DNA of 64,000 nt from Schistocerca nitens. Its lineage: Eukaryota; Arthropoda; Insecta; Orthoptera; Acrididae. The notes below the pieces were generated by a model, which was not told where the DNA came from, searched no databases, and saw nothing but the letters and a program-made list of their open reading frames with translations. The translations under genes were made by a program, and so were the position numbers. Shown here piece by piece: positions 19,291-32,537 of this stretch; position 1 is the first letter of the stretch; each line of letters begins with the position of its first letter. The DNA is taken from NCBI RefSeq assembly GCF_023898315.1, contig NC_064621.1:127594521-127658520 (forward strand), in the 5' to 3' direction.

Positions 19291-19584
19291 ACTACATTAA
19301 TACACTCTGGTGCCCGTTTTGCCAGTCACAGAGAATTCCAACTCTAATTATTTACATACTTGCCGATAATGTGTACGTGTACGAAGCTCAGTTTTCATCT
19401 GAGCATGTGCTTTGTCTACTTTACTTCTTTTGTCATGCAATGTGGTTTTAGGCGATCATTCCACTTTAGATCGCACTCGAGGATTACTGTTTCTAGAGGT
19501 ATATCAATAATATCGAAACCCAACGTTAGTGGGTCTGTACGTCTATTTATGTGCAATGATTTACGTACAGGGCGAATTACCTAA

Positions 19585-19774
19585 GCCGGCCGGGGTGGCC
19601 GAGCGGTTCTAGGCGCTACAGTCTGGAACCGCGCGACCGCTACGGTTGCAGGTTCGACTCCTGCCTCGGGCATGGATGTGTGTGATGTCCTTAGGTTGGT
19701 TAGGTTTAAGTAGTTCTAAGTTCTAGGGGACTGATGACCACAGTAGTTAAGTCCTATAGTGCTCAGAGCCATTT
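19585..19774 (+). repeat. tRNA-derived SINE (family 1)
   Basis: GCCGGCCGGGGTGGCCGAGC followed by a B box (GGTTCGACTCC) and the same body as the copy at 11349, ending TGCTCAGAGCCATTT. The A box (TGGCCGAGCGGTTCTAGGCG) is the best preserved of the three copies. No perfect target duplication is visible. Confidence 0.9.
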
Positions 19775-20089
19775 GGTAATACTTAGAAAGTGCATCTTTT
19801 GTACAAACATACATTTGTTTACATGGAACAGTGCTTATCGACAGTAACAAACAAAAATTGGGTTAACTGGAATGTCAGTAGTGTTTGTTGGAGGACTCTA
19901 GAGAGAGTCATTTACGGCATATCGTACTTCGAAAAGTTTCCACACCCACACTAGTACAATGGCTATGGTTGCACACACTGAATTGTATTCACAATACACT
20001 ACTTATATGGATTCTGCACAGTAACGAGACAATGAACGACCGTCAGCGACAATACGCTGTTCCAGTCTCGTTTGGAACGACTTCTGCAC

Positions 20090-20690
20090 ATGTGATAGCA
20101 TTTAGTCGAATATGTTCGAGCAGGCTACAGAAATACGTCTCTACATATCATTGGGTACAGTGATGGTATAGCGTCTTTCAGCTTTCTCCACAGAAAAAAA
20201 GTGTACAGACCTCAAATCTGGGGTTCAATTCGGCAAAGGTACAGGTCCTCTGCGTCCATTCCAATGATTTGGAAACGATTCGTGAAGAAATTCTGTAGTA
20301 CTTAGTGCACTATGGGCTGGACAGCCACCATGATGGGACCACAGGTTCCTCCTAGTCAGCAAAGGAACATCTCCCAGCATTCATCGGTCCTTTACGGGGC
20401 TGCGCTACATGTGTGTGTTCAGTGTTCCATCAAAAACGGACCTATGAGCCGATGGTTCACTTTCTCACGTAACTGGCTGAAGAGGTTGATAAATAATTGC
20501 CTAGATGGTTGATTTCTATTGGGATATCCTGCCGTATACATCGTGCAATAACGGGCTGCGTTCGTCTTACATTCTCCATACACCATGAGCATGTAGGCTG
20601 TTTCTGGGTTAGTAAATCCTATCGTCCACTCACGACCTACTGCTTGGATTATTACACACAAATTGACAAGCGGCAATTCGAAATGCACTC
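20090..20690 (-). pseudogene. Mariner-like transposase relic with DUF4817-type helix-turn-helix
   Basis: The minus-strand segment 20688-20420 reads FTNPETAYMLMVYGECKTNA and YPNRNQPSRQLFINLFSQLR. This is the pattern of the DUF4817 helix-turn-helix found at the N-terminus of several insect mariner-like transposases (compare YGYCDQNAQRAYAMY and YPGRHHPSARTVHRI at 34.9 kb). Lower down, GLYTFFLWRKLKDAI resembles the third-Asp block (PLDFFLWGxLKD). The catalytic middle is missing or unreadable, so this is an internally deleted relic. Confidence 0.55.
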
Positions 20691-20699
20691 AAGGAACGC

Positions 20700-21860
20700 T
20701 CAAGCACACTATAGGCAAACAGAGCCGTGTCGTACCTAGCAACTACGCAGGTTGAATGTAACTGGTCTGAACACAACTCGTCTTCATATCAAATGCGCAA
20801 CAGCAGTAAAACAGTTATCTGAACCTAGTCAAAATATCCACTTACCTTGCGTCTTGAAGGCATTGTTTAAGATTTGTCGAAAGCACAATAGCAAACGGCA
20901 AGCAGGCAGCGCCTAAACTAGATTTCTATTTTTTAAATAAAATTTGAAAACAGTATTCGAACTGCTGCATACTGCTGCAATGTGGTAATGCGTAATGATA
21001 AGCCATCTTTAAACAGTGAGAAGGAAAAATTTCCTGTGAAATGATATTCCACGACAACGATTTTAGAATGAAGTATGTATGCAAAAAGACAGAGTAAAAC
21101 TTCAAGTGATCTTCACAGTTAACGTTGGTCTGATGAATAGTATGCTTAACAAAGTCAACAATGATTTTAAAAGACTACAGTGTTAACAGAGAATTTCTGT
21201 AAAAACCAAACAATATCTTATGTTAAGGCATGACTCAGAGAAGTACGCTGGTCTTACTCTCAGCTCTGAGCGAATGAAGAAGTTAACTAGCTGACAATAA
21301 TTATTCCGATGAACTTCACCTTTCAGTGTGTACCATCATATTTATCTTCGCTGTCCTTTACAATAAATCTTTTTTCATCAAATAGATATAGTCACAAGTC
21401 AACATAGCAGTACTGAAAACGTCCGTCGCCTACAACACTTCAACTAAAAATGTGTAAGACTGCGCAGAGGCAAAGACTGTGCCACAACAAGACCAAAGAT
21501 TGTTTAACTGAGACATAACGTAATCTCCCTCTGACGTGCACGTCGATAACTTTTAAAAATTAAAATGACATGCCCATCTTACAAAGTGTCAGAGTGGAAA
21601 CTCTTCGAAATGCGGTATCTCCTAAACGACTCTCACAAACACCGCTGACATCTTAATTTACCCTACTTTTAGTTTGGTAATGTTAATAGCCGTTGCTCCA
21701 TTCGGAAAAATGTATGTTTGCACAAACAATACACTTTGCAAGTATTATTACAATCTGCTTATTGGCTAACAATACGAGCCTCTGATACCAATCAATTTTG
21801 TGAAAACCGCACATCAATAGCACTTTCCCTTCTTGTAATATCTGCCGTGCAAGTTTTTGG
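20700..21860. other. Intergenic, nothing recognised
   Basis: AT-rich sequence with stops in all frames. No repeats with visible ends. Confidence 0.5.
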
Positions 21861-21869
21861 TTATTCACT

Positions 21870-22400
21870 CTGTATATTTACGTTAGCGTCAACTACCAAC
21901 ATCCCCACCAATCATCGATCCTCCTTATGTTTTTCTGCAGTTGCTTTAGTCACCTGACTTTATAACTTCTGTGTATACAGCACCATCGTCTGCGTACGGT
22001 CTCATGGAGATTCTGACGTTATCCACCAGAATGTGTAAGTACACTATCTTGAGGTGCTACCGAAATTATGAACAACGCGTCAAGTTCTCTCTGGTAGGAA
22101 TTCTGGAATCCAGTAACGCTCCTGTTGTGGTAGTAGTTAAACTCGTGCTTTGTTCGGTAAATGACGTGTGGACTTCGCCGAATGCCTTCCGTAAGTCAGG
22201 GAACACAGTGTAGTGCAGGCGCCATTTTTTGCCGCGACTGTGGAAACAGCACAGCTATGGCTGTGTTTAAAGCAATGGGCAACTGACGGACGCTGATCCA
22301 TTGGTACGCCGACTTCAACAGACCTGTTTGCCCACGACGAAGCTGGCCTGGTCACTCCTCGGTGTGTGGGAGGAATAGCAGAAGTGCAGTTCAGCTACGC
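21870..22400 (-). pseudogene. LINE reverse-transcriptase relic
   Basis: Minus strand from 22210: PDLRKAFGEVHTSFTEQS (RT motif A, normally DFRKAFDxV). After about 60 residues comes VDNVRISMRPYADDGAVYTE at 21970-22030 with the YADD catalytic motif. Upstream SFVVGKQVC may be the fingers region. Spacing is shorter than in intact RTs, implying deletions. It resembles the family at 54.2 and 55.5 kb (DFRKAF). Dead. Confidence 0.6.
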
Positions 22401-22419
22401 GACGGGCCACGGGTTACTA

Positions 22420-23811
22420 CACTACTGGACATTAAAATTACTACACCAAGAAGAAATGCAAATGATAAATTGGTACTCATTGGACAAATATATTATACTA
22501 GAACTGACATGTGATTACATTTTCACGAAATTTGGGTGCATGGATCCTGAGAAATCAGTACCCAGAACAACCACCTCTGACCGTAATAACGGCCTTGATA
22601 CGCCTGGGCATTGACTCAAACAGAACTTGGATGGCGTGAACATGTACAGCTGCCCATGCAGCTTCAACACGATACCACAGTTCATCAAGAGTAGTGACTG
22701 GCGTATTGCTCGGCCACCATTGACCAGACGTTATCAATTGGTGAGAGATTTGCAGAACGTGTTGGCCAGGGCAGCAGTCGAACATTTTCTGTATCCAGAA
22801 ATGCCCGTACAGGTCCTGCAACATGCGGTCGTGCATTATCCTGCTGAAATGTTGGGTTTCGCAGGGATCGAATGAAGGGTAGAGCCACGGGTTGTAACAC
22901 ATCTGAAATGTAACGTCCACTGTTCAAAGTGCCGTCAATGCGAACAAGAGGTGACCGAGACGTGTAACCAATGGCACCCCATACCCTCACGCCGGTGATA
23001 CGCCAGTATGGCGATGACGAATACACGCTTCCAATGTGCGTTCACCGCGATGTCACCAAACACGGATGCGACCATCATGATGCTGTAAACAGAACCTGGA
23101 TTCATCCGAAAAAATAACGTTTTGCCATTCGCGCACCAAGGTTCGTCGTTGAGTACACCATCGCAGGCGCTCCTGTCTGTGATGCAGCGTCAAGGGTAAC
23201 CGCATCCATGGTCTCCGAGCTGATAGTCCATGCTGCTGCAAACGTCGTCGAACTGTTCGTGTAGATGGTTGTTGTCTTGCAAACGTCCCCATCTGTTGAC
23301 TCAAGGATCGAGACGTGGCTGCACGATCCGTTACAGACATGCGGATAAGATGCCTGTCATTTCGACTGCTGGTGATACGAGGCCGTTGGGATCCAGCACG
23401 GCGTTCCGCATTACCCTCCTGAACTCACCGATTCCATATTCTGCTAACAGTCATTGGACCTCGACCAACGCGGTCAGCAATGTCGCGATACGATAAACCG
23501 CAATCGCGTTAGTCTACAATCCGACCTTTATCAAAGTCGGAAACATGATGGTACGCATTTCTCCTCCTTACACGAGGCATCACAACAACGTTTCACCAGA
23601 CAACGCCGGTCAACTGCTGTTTGTGTATGAGAAATCGGTTGGAAACTTTCCTCATGTCAGCACGTTGTAGGTGTCGCTACCGGCGCCAACCTTGTGTGAA
23701 TGCTCTGAAAAGCTAATCATTTGCATATGACAGCATCTTCCTCCTATCAGTTAAATTTCGCGTCTGTAGCACATCATCTTCGTGGCGTAGCAATTTTAAT
23801 GGCCAGTAGTG
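22420..23811 (-). mobile_element. Tc1-like element (1,392 bp), TA target duplication
   Basis: Inverted repeats CACTACTGGACATTAAAATT (22420) and the complement of CAATTTTAATGGCCAGTAGTG (to 23811), flanked by TA at 22418-22419 and 23812-23813. The interior encodes a broken Tc1 transposase on the minus strand. Confidence 0.92.
22555..23580 (-). pseudogene. Tc1-like transposase with stops and frameshifts
   Basis: It begins at the ATG at 23578-23580 (MPRVRRRNAYHHVSDFDKGR). A stop follows IVD. The two helix-turn-helix parts follow (YRDIADRVGRGP, RTVRRRLQQHGLSARRP). Catalytic blocks: VIFSDESRFCLQHHDGRIRV; then after a frameshift near 23030 GVRVWGAIGYTSRSPLVRID and TFQQDNARPHVAGPV; then TRSANLSPIDNVWSMV. 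The last block has AN for the usual PD and D where Tc1 enzymes have E, 34 residues after the second Asp. The C-terminus (ESMPRRIKAVITVRGG) lies in a third frame. Non-functional. Confidence 0.9.
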
Positions 23812-23813
23812 TA

Positions 23814-24715
23814 TATTGTGGAGTCATGGAGATGTTGATTCGTATGTGATGGGAAGCATTGCGTCGGCATAGCAAACTTGCCGTTAACCATTAAACTGAT
23901 TTTAACAAAGACATGAGCACTCTGTTAACACCCATCATGATTTAAGAGCCATGACAGTCAGCAGCTTGTTATGGGTCAACAAGCAGACGACGTCGGTCTG
24001 GACCGCCATTTCCATCAGACCAGACAGGCACACCACCTGAGGACTTTGGGCCTCCACGGCGCAAGCGTGTGGGCGATCTTCGTGACATCACAGCACTACC
24101 AATATTGTAGCACAAGTTTAACAAACGTCTCTTACCTTGAAGCTGTGTTTTCCTAGCCACCACCGGCCAGCAATACCGTCTCCGCGCCCCAACGCACTTC
24201 TGTTCCATAGTGGCGCCTTACCCCAGGCCACTACAGTTTCGAGTCAGATGTCCTTGTCTGGTAGCTGGTATCATCAAAGTCGATCTTCATGCAGCATGAG
24301 AGCACAACCGCAGCGCGCAGTATTGCCACGCAGTGGGCTGAGTGGAAAGACGATTTTTTTTTTCCTCCTGCCGTAGGGGGCATGGGGTCTAGGCTGGATT
24401 TTTCACAGAAATTTGAGGTTAACTTCAGTGTAGCCATTAGATGAGTTTGACGTGTCACCCTTCCTTAGTGATACCTATGGGCAATATCTGCAACCCCTGA
24501 GATGTAATCACTGTAATTTGCTAGGTCATTCTGCATCGTGTGCTGACTCAGTGGTAGTAGTTCGTTTCAACTGTCGTAAGGCGGTCATGTAACTAGATAC
24601 TGTACGGAGTCGTATGGTTCACCATGAGACGTAGGTGGTAACTGATGTATCATCATGAGCTACGGTTGATTTTTGTTTTGTTATAGTCTTATAGTGAATT
24701 GGAGATTAAGGTCCC
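23814..24715. other. No recognised gene; GC-richer stretch at 23970-24330
   Basis: The 23970-24330 stretch is GC-richer than its surroundings and has open frames on both strands, but none matches a family I know. It may be an old repeat. Nothing supportable otherwise. Confidence 0.35.
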
Positions 24716-24718
24716 ACA

Positions 24719-25230
24719 ATGACAGAGCCCAAAACACAGAGTGTCACCGGACAAAATGCTATGCAGTCACTCCATAACGATGTAACAAAATTAATGGCGG
24801 ATACAACACTTACTTGGACAACTTGCAGCTAAGGATGATCAACTGATACTAGCTAAACAATCTAGTGCTGTAACAGATCCCGCCACAGCGAGTTTCACCG
24901 CTCGCTTCTCCAGTAAGTCAGATGAGGATATAATGTCTTTCTTGAATAGTTTGTAATTAACAGCTAAGAATCGATCGTGTTCACAGGATCAGTAACTGCA
25001 AATATCAAAGATATAGTTGGTAGCGGAAGCAAAATATGATGTCAGATGTGCAGAGAGTTTAAGAAATTCACAGACGTTTAGTGATTTGAAGCAAGGCCCC
25101 ATTTCAAAGATATAAAAAACAGAAGAGCTCAAGTACCTTTTAAGGGATCTGCCACCCGATATGTATAGGAGTTAGGACAGATACTCCCAGAGCGTGTACT
25201 CAGCTCTCAGGAAACTGATATAGTACATGA
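24719..25230 (+). pseudogene. Possible LTR-retrotransposon gag relic
   Basis: An ATG at 24719 opens MTEPKTQSVTGQNAMQSLHN. In shifted frames GQLAAKDDQLILAKQSSA, FTARFSSKSDEDIMSFLNSL and YLLRDLPPDMY-like segments follow. The arrangement (N-terminal helix, then FSGxSDEDIxxFL, then a leucine-rich helix) resembles gag capsid parts of insect LTR retrotransposons. No LTRs or pol were found nearby. Weak assignment. Confidence 0.35.
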
Positions 25231-25239
25231 CAAGCGAGC

Positions 25240-28200
25240 GTTCTTCTTTTCCTTTATTTTATTAGCTAGCGTTAGGGTATGTCGTCGGTGGCCTCAAAGT
25301 AGTAGGTATAATCTGGTTGGACGCCATCAACAAGAGTGTACCGACAGTAAGAATGAGTAATGGTGAAGTGGTAAACTCAAGAGGGAACCCCAAATTCGCT
25401 TTGCGGCTTTCACGATAAATTATGACACAAACGTACAAGTACGCATGGAGAGGCGGGGTACGGAATAGTGGGAGCCGTGAGGGACAAGCTTTTGATGTGT
25501 CACAGGGGCCCATGCGTCAGTGGCAAGTGTAGACCTTGTAGGTCGGATGCGCTAGAAAACACCGCGCTATAATGTGCGTGGGGTTAGAAATGGTAATGTG
25601 GAGACTTTGGCGTTCAATAGCACTGAATTTTCAGGTGACGGGAAATGGTACGTATAAATGTAGATAATTTGACCCCGATGTGATAGAACTAACCGAGGTC
25701 TTACTAGAAAGCCGGAAGAAATAATTTCTCACCAATAATGTGGTTTGACTCGGATTTTGCTTTAAAGTAGGAAACCTCTACGGATGTTCTTAGGGCTTTC
25801 TTAGGAACTCGTACTAGTTTTCTTTATTCCTTTGTTTTGCTAGCAAAATGCTTAACAGACTAGTTGCGCACATTGTATACAGTTTCTTAAGTACTTGTCC
25901 ACATCTTACAACCAACTCCAGCTATATCGCGTACATTATTTTCGGTTTTTCTCAGCATTGCTGCTGGCATCTGCTGGTCAGTTCTTGTGAAATATGACAG
26001 AAAATTAGTGATGGGGGAGTTTCCTAACATACTTCACGGAAGTGGTAATCTGACGGTAGCAATATCGGTCCACCACAAATCTTTTGCCGTACATAATTTT
26101 AAATAAACATATTTCAATGAAGTATTTGTATTACTCTCTGCCACCCGAGAATAGACTCCCCGTGTCAGTTACAAGTAAACACAGTTATTTAACTTGTAAC
26201 AAGGCCATGGAAAAACTTGGCACCACGCTGGTCCCTCTATAAGGGTCAAATCGTTTCATTGCACGGCAAGTGCAATGTTTTCTAAATAACAGTGTTGGAT
26301 TTGTCAAAAACAAGTAAATAGTTGCATAGCCTGTGTGATTTACAAATATGTTGTCTCACACAGCTATATTACTACAATTCGTGTTACTCTGGAATCTAAA
26401 TGGGTATAGTTTCAGCAGCAAGCTTAATGCGATAAGCTGTGAAAATGTGGATAATTGGAAAACTACGGTTTTATCGCCATAGATCAGACTGCGTCATTAC
26501 GAGCATACCAAGAGCTTAAAGGAGCCAACCCATAAACAAGTTGGATTTTCTCTTCCAACTCACGTCACTGAAAGAAACAGCTTTCAAGATTGTGAGGAGC
26601 CGTAGGAAGTAGTGGAACAGCGAATTTTATGTGAGTTAGACCGAGAACACTTCGTTATCAAAGAAGTTAGTGCTTGGTTTCTATAACCCGGCACATACCA
26701 ATAACGTTGAAAGAAATTTTCAAGTTTTGATGATTGAGTCAGACAGTTTTAAAGATATTTAAAACTGTAAAATATTTTCACGAATATTAAAATTATTCCA
26801 CGTTTACCTTAGAAAGAAATAAAAAATAGATAAACCATTTGCACTACAACTTGGAAAGGTCTAAAACGGGAGTGGATAGCTTGAAAGAGGAGAGGTTACG
26901 TGGCTTTGGTGGTTTTGGGAGTGGGGAATAAGAGCAGCAAGAATGGGTGTAATATTGGAAATTGAGCTGTAAATAAACATTGAATTTGGGTTCGGTGTAA
27001 CTAGGGTTGAGGCCAGGCTATCGTTATGAGGAAGAAAGGGTGTTAGAGGGTGCGAACAGAAGCTATTATTTAGGGGAGGATACAAAGTGAGTTAGATCTG
27101 TAGGAGGGATAACTGTCTGGATTTACTTCATTGTCTAGTAGAAAAGTCTACTAAAATTCCTTAGGGAGAGATGCAACATATTGCTATAAGTGAGATAACA
27201 TTTCACGATTGAAAAGAGATACGGAACAATGGGGTTTGTGGAGTCAAGCTTTTCCTAGATACAGGATACGTGGAGGTGTTAGTGTATGTGTAAGGATCAA
27301 GGTAAAATTGATGAAATGGTAAAGAATATGTTCGGGTGAATGTAACCGTATGAAGAAATAAAGACGAAATGTGTGACATCAACAATTTGGAGAGATTGAT
27401 AGAATTTTTGTGAACTATTCATTCAAGATACATTTAAAAAACAGAGGACGAGACAGATCAAGGAGATGAGGGTGTGCAGCATGGTCACCCAGTTGGTAGT
27501 TTTGGGCTTTTGTGGAATTTTTATCGATAATCAGTAGATAGGTTTCCACCTAAATTTGCGGTTGTCGTTTACTCTGACGCACTTGAGTGTGTTAGTTGAT
27601 TGGATGTGACAATCGTATAAGATTAGGAAAACATCACGGAGTCCTCACTTGAAATATTCCTGGGTTTATCTAGAGAAGGCGTTGGTTGCACCAGGAGGCG
27701 ACGTGGTTGAGACTGAACTACAGGAATGGAATTTCTGTACGGTATGGCAAAGGAATAGGAAGGTTGTGTCATCAGTGCACTGGATGGTGGAAATTTTTGT
27801 TGTTGATGTCATTGTTGAGGATGTTGTTGTTGTACATACTTTTCATTCACTACTCTGAAATGTAGACTACGGTCTTCGATTTTTGATCCATTTCAAAGTG
27901 ACAGTCTTTCCAGTTAAACGGAGCAACGGTAGTGGGGCAGAATCTGCCCCAGTTGGGAATATTTGAGAGGGGATTCCCAGTTCCACTATGTTTCTTTTTC
28001 ATAGGATGTGGCCTGTTTGTATTGTAGCTCTACGCCAATTTGTCGAGTTAAAAATATGATGACGTAGTGAATGTGTAAGTGTATTTCTTAGCATGCACAC
28101 AGAGTAACGTCAATAACTTGTTCGACATGCGAAGGGTAGCTTTCTCACCATCGTTCGTAGTCGAAGTTTCATATTAAACAGTCACTTGTAGTTGTTAATT

Positions 28201-31200
28201 CTGCAATTTGATATTGCTGCAATAATACAAACCTGGTTTTCTGTACCAAGAATTGACTACAAACAGTTTGGTTAGCTTGTATAGTCTTCGAACCTTACGA
28301 AAAGTCCTCTATTTCATTCATGGGTCAAGAAGCCAATTATTGCACTACCCGCTGAGCGAGGAGCTCTGAATGAATATCTGAATAGAGTCTTTAATATGCA
28401 CGTGAAACATACCTGGTTGGATCCAGCTGGTCGCTGTATTTGCTGTCTGGTGAGGTAGACTATGTTACGGAAGTTATCTGTAGGCACTAATCATCTGCAG
28501 AGGGATTTCGTTACGTTTCGCGAACTACTACGTATTTACATTTCAGGGTCAAGTTTCTCACTGATTTATGTAGCGAAGTTGCTATGAACGTTTCAAGTGT
28601 AATTATATTCTTCTTGATGTACCAAGTTCATTCTCTTATGAGGCCAACAGCCACGAACTTAGGAAGAGAATCCAAATTCAGTCATTCTGTCCGAGGAGTA
28701 GTTCAGTCAAGCCAGTCACTCTTCCTTTCAGTTCAGCTTGTTAAACTTGTTATATCATATGCAGAATTTGGTTCATACATTGTTTGCATATCTGACGTAC
28801 ATGTCTGTGTTCTGTTAAGAGGTTATGCGTCACTCTATTCACTCGAGTTTTGAATTAATTATATGATTTGCATATGAAATATTCTCTCTTATTTCAGCCT
28901 CCCTAATCATTGACTTAGTACTTACATGTATTGGCATATCGGCAAAACTTTTATTATGCCTACATGTTGCGAAATGAAACTTTTGTCTCTGACGACGGGT
29001 ACGACTGGTAAATTTCGTCTAAAATTTCATATCACAGACATCAACCTTTATACTGAACATTATGTATTCCCGTTCTGTTACATGCATTTTACAATAAGGT
29101 GGGTCCTGGACGTGCTGCAACCTGGATAGCTCCTGTACGTAAGCTGCAGGAGCTTATATGTCCAATTTTTCATATTTGAATGTTATAAATATAATGCAAA
29201 GTCTTCATCTTCCCAGTACTATGACCAAAAATCAGTTGAATTGCAGCACACTACTGAAAAATTACAGATGGTTTACTTATAAACTTGTGTTCAGTCAACT
29301 GATACTATGCTTACCGTTGTTCCGTTGTGAGATTTAAACAGGTGTGTTCTGCCTCCTTAACTTTAATTTGTGTTGTCACATTCAGATTTGTTTCGTTTAT
29401 TCATTACATGGATCATTATTGTATCTGTTATCGTGCATAATTAGTTCAAATTAGAGCATGCTGGACTTATTTGCACTTTAAACCAAACGGAGAAACGGAG
29501 AAGACTGCTTGCGATCGTTGGCAACTGTACTCATGCAACTGAAAAATATACGTGCGGGAGCAAACAAAAATATCTCTACCTGCGGAAATTCTCTACCCAG
29601 CAGTAAGTTACTGTGTATTTTCGGTTTAGTCTCACAACAGGGCATTGAATGTTGTCCAAGATTTCCCCATTTAGAGGGTTCCACCTGAAAGTAACGATGT
29701 GAAAGAAGGAGGTAGTATGATAGGACATTATGTGGAGAGAATTGATTGCACTGGCTTTCGGCGGCACTGCCATGCAGCCTACACGCCACTATCATACCTA
29801 AGTAACGCTACCTTTAAACGACACATCGATTCCACCACAATTGATTCAAAGCGTTACTGCTTTGGCAGACACCAATCTTTCCTGGAGTTCTACTATGTGG
29901 GCAAGGGGAAAACATTTTGTGTTGTATGTGTCGTTTTTAGAACATGGAGTGAAATACTTCGTAATTTCTTATTATACCCGAAGAACCGGTAATACCACAG
30001 TCCCCTTTCCTTCAAAATTAAATCCCTGAATCATGAAAAAACCCCTATGGGTGATACTCTACATTAGCTATTGAGGTTTGTAAATTCCAAGAAAAATTCA
30101 TTAGCAGCAAGTAATTATAAGTCATACCTTACACATTTTTTTGATAAAAATCTTTATTACATAAATAGTAAGCGAAATATGTACAGATTTACATGCAATG
30201 TGTGTATATAATGAAAGACATCCAGAAATTTTTTTGTTGTAACTTCATTTTTAGATTGTGAGAAGCACTTCTTATGAAACAGCTCTTAAAGTAATTGTTG
30301 TAAATCTCTTAAAATATTTTCGCAAAACAGTTTTGTTTCTAGTTTTCTGATAGTACACTTTAAAATTAGTACGTAAGGTAACAAATAAACTGAGAAGCAC
30401 ATTTTAAATCCGAGTGGCGAGCTTTGAAGTAATAGTGAGATTGCTGTTAATCGTTAAAGGGTAAGTCAACTTCGGATTTCGTCTCGAGGTTTGCACTGAA
30501 TTGTCGGACAAGCTTGCGCATAATACAAATTTTCAATATTCTTGGAAGAACGACAGAGAGATTTTTTTTTTCAGTACGGTAGTCGAATACGCAAATGACA
30601 TTAGGAGCTGCTAATGAAGCACGTATGCCACACAGTGTGCGTAATGTTTGGTTCTTCAAGGCAATTTCGATCTATAATGCATCATATTTTTTTGCTTCTG
30701 AGAGTTACGCATCCCGATAATGTCCAGAGGTTTGAGACTCTATTTATATAAGGAAGATGGGCATATCACGGGGCGTTGTGAAGCAAGCGATAGTCGACGG
30801 CGCACGGAGCTCGGGTCTGGACTTGATGAGTATACGCACAAGAAATCAATCGAAATTAACATCAGCGAACAGTCCACTGTTTAGAGTAAGATTTCATTTA
30901 TAAAACTGTCCGAGACATTTGTATTTCGTCTTGCTTGCGTTATGTACACTCCCTGAATTTCGGTAACAGATCTGAAAACACGTACTGTGGCAACATAGTA
31001 TGAAACATATGCGGGATGGGACTGAAATAAATATGTAAAGTTTGGGGATATGTTAAACACACAGATACAAATTAGAAATGTTACACTAACATATGTCTGT
31101 TAGAATTTGATTTACCAATTAGTTATTTGGTACGATATTCATCCAATGAAAACTGCGTTATTCAGTAAACAACTGAATGTATTTAGTATACTATTTTTTT

Positions 31201-31774
31201 CTTGGCTTTGCTATATCCTTGGGTTCAAAGTACAGTCGAGGGCTTTGACTTGAGCTACAGTCAAATAATGTGTTGACACCTTAGCCACTGCGTCTGTTTT
31301 TACATTATATCAACGCTACCCTATCAGTATCATTCAGTACATTGAATACGAATCGTGTTATGTTTGATGTGTGTGATCAGCTTGTGATCTATGTGTGACA
31401 GATATCTAGCATATTACAGTAGAAATTTCCAGGTCATATTAAGTGAAATTTTTTATCAGAGTTGTCTGGTAGGAGCATGTTACGAGTCTCTTACTTCAAT
31501 GCCCTATACAGTCGCCGGAATCGAGCCCAAAACATTTGTATCTGTGGTGACATCTAAAATCGACAGAGTATACCACTGCTTGTAACAGTCGGGTGATATG
31601 ACAGTATTTCATCGTGGATATCTCTAAAACTATTCACCTTCAGCCTGAGGATTTTGGAAAAGGTTGCAGCACAACAGTGCAAGATGCCCAGGAGTGTACT
31701 GATGAAGGTGGAGAATATTTCGGATATCTCTTGTGGTTTTACCCCGCTGGTTCTGCACGTGAAGTGTAAAACCT
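25240..31774. other. 6.5 kb without recognisable genes or repeats
   Basis: Both strands have frequent stops. There are no transposase, RT or host-protein motifs and no long inverted repeat. A purine-rich patch lies at 26860-27480. Some short open frames (28584-28853, 29699-29992) show no family resemblance. A TATA-like site at 30741 is listed separately. This is the longest stretch free of identifiable mobile DNA outside the Sema2a intron. Confidence 0.5.
30741..30752 (+). promoter_or_regulatory. TATA-like box
   Basis: TATTTATATAAG lies in an otherwise mixed-composition region and is followed about 30 bases downstream by a GC-richer segment (CACGGGGCGTTGTGAAGC) and, at about 30887, GTAAG as a possible splice donor. 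This would fit a short non-coding first exon, but no downstream coding exon was found. Could be chance. Confidence 0.2.
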
Positions 31775-31778
31775 TTAA

Positions 31779-32533
31779 GAGGGTGAGGACGTCAAACGGG
31801 CCGACTTGGAGCAGGAGAGGCACCACAGGACATTTTATTTTCTACTGTCTATACTTTTACAAATAAATTCATAAAACTTTGTCAGCATGACCAGGAAGGA
31901 TTCGGGATTCACACTCATAGCAGCGGAAGTGCAAAAAGATAACAAACTAAATTTATTGAGAAATGAAATTTCATCATTTTTTTCACTTAATGTTGGTTGC
32001 ATTTGTTGCTATAGGTACATTTTTCTTCACAAGTAAGAGAGATTGTTTGATGAATTTTGCACAGCATACAAACCATACTTACAGCTGTATGAAACTCTAG
32101 AATTTTCCAAATCTATTGAAAACTGTGGTGAAAATTGAGACAATTAACTACAAAATTTGAGTTTTTTTCTAAACATAAAGTTTAAAACGTAACAGCTCAT
32201 TAATTTTTTCATAAATTAAATAGATTCTAGAGTTTCAGACACCTGCAAGTATAGTTTGTATGCTGTGCAAAATTCATCGAACAGTCTCACTTACTTATGA
32301 AGAAAAATGTACCTGTAGCAACAAATGCAGCAAATAGTAAGTGAAAAAATGATGAACTTTCACTTGTAAAAAAAATTATTTTGTTATGTTTTTGAACTTC
32401 CGCTGCTACGAGTGTGAATCCTGAATCCTTCCTGACAAAGATTTATGAATTTACTTCGAATAGACAGTGGAAATTAAAACGTCCTGTGGTGCCTTTCCTG
32501 CTCCAAGTCGGCTCGTTTGACGTCCTACCCCCC
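31779..32533. mobile_element. TTAA-flanked foldback element / MITE (755 bp)
   Basis: TTAA at 31775-31778 and 32534-32537 flanks ends GAGGGTGAGGACGTCAAACG and the complement of CGTTTGACGTCCTACCCCCC. The arms stay complementary for about 330 bases on each side (including GAGGCACCACAGGACATTTT and GCAGCGGAAGT), around a loop of about 100 bases. There is no coding capacity. The TTAA duplication is typical of piggyBac-group targets; the long-arm hairpin resembles foldback MITEs. Confidence 0.85.
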
Positions 32534-32537
32534 TTAA

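Noticed and set aside
28584..28853. 89-codon open frame with hydrophobic segments
   Set aside because: No recognisable motif, no splice context, and the expected random frequency of such frames in a 64-kb window is not low.
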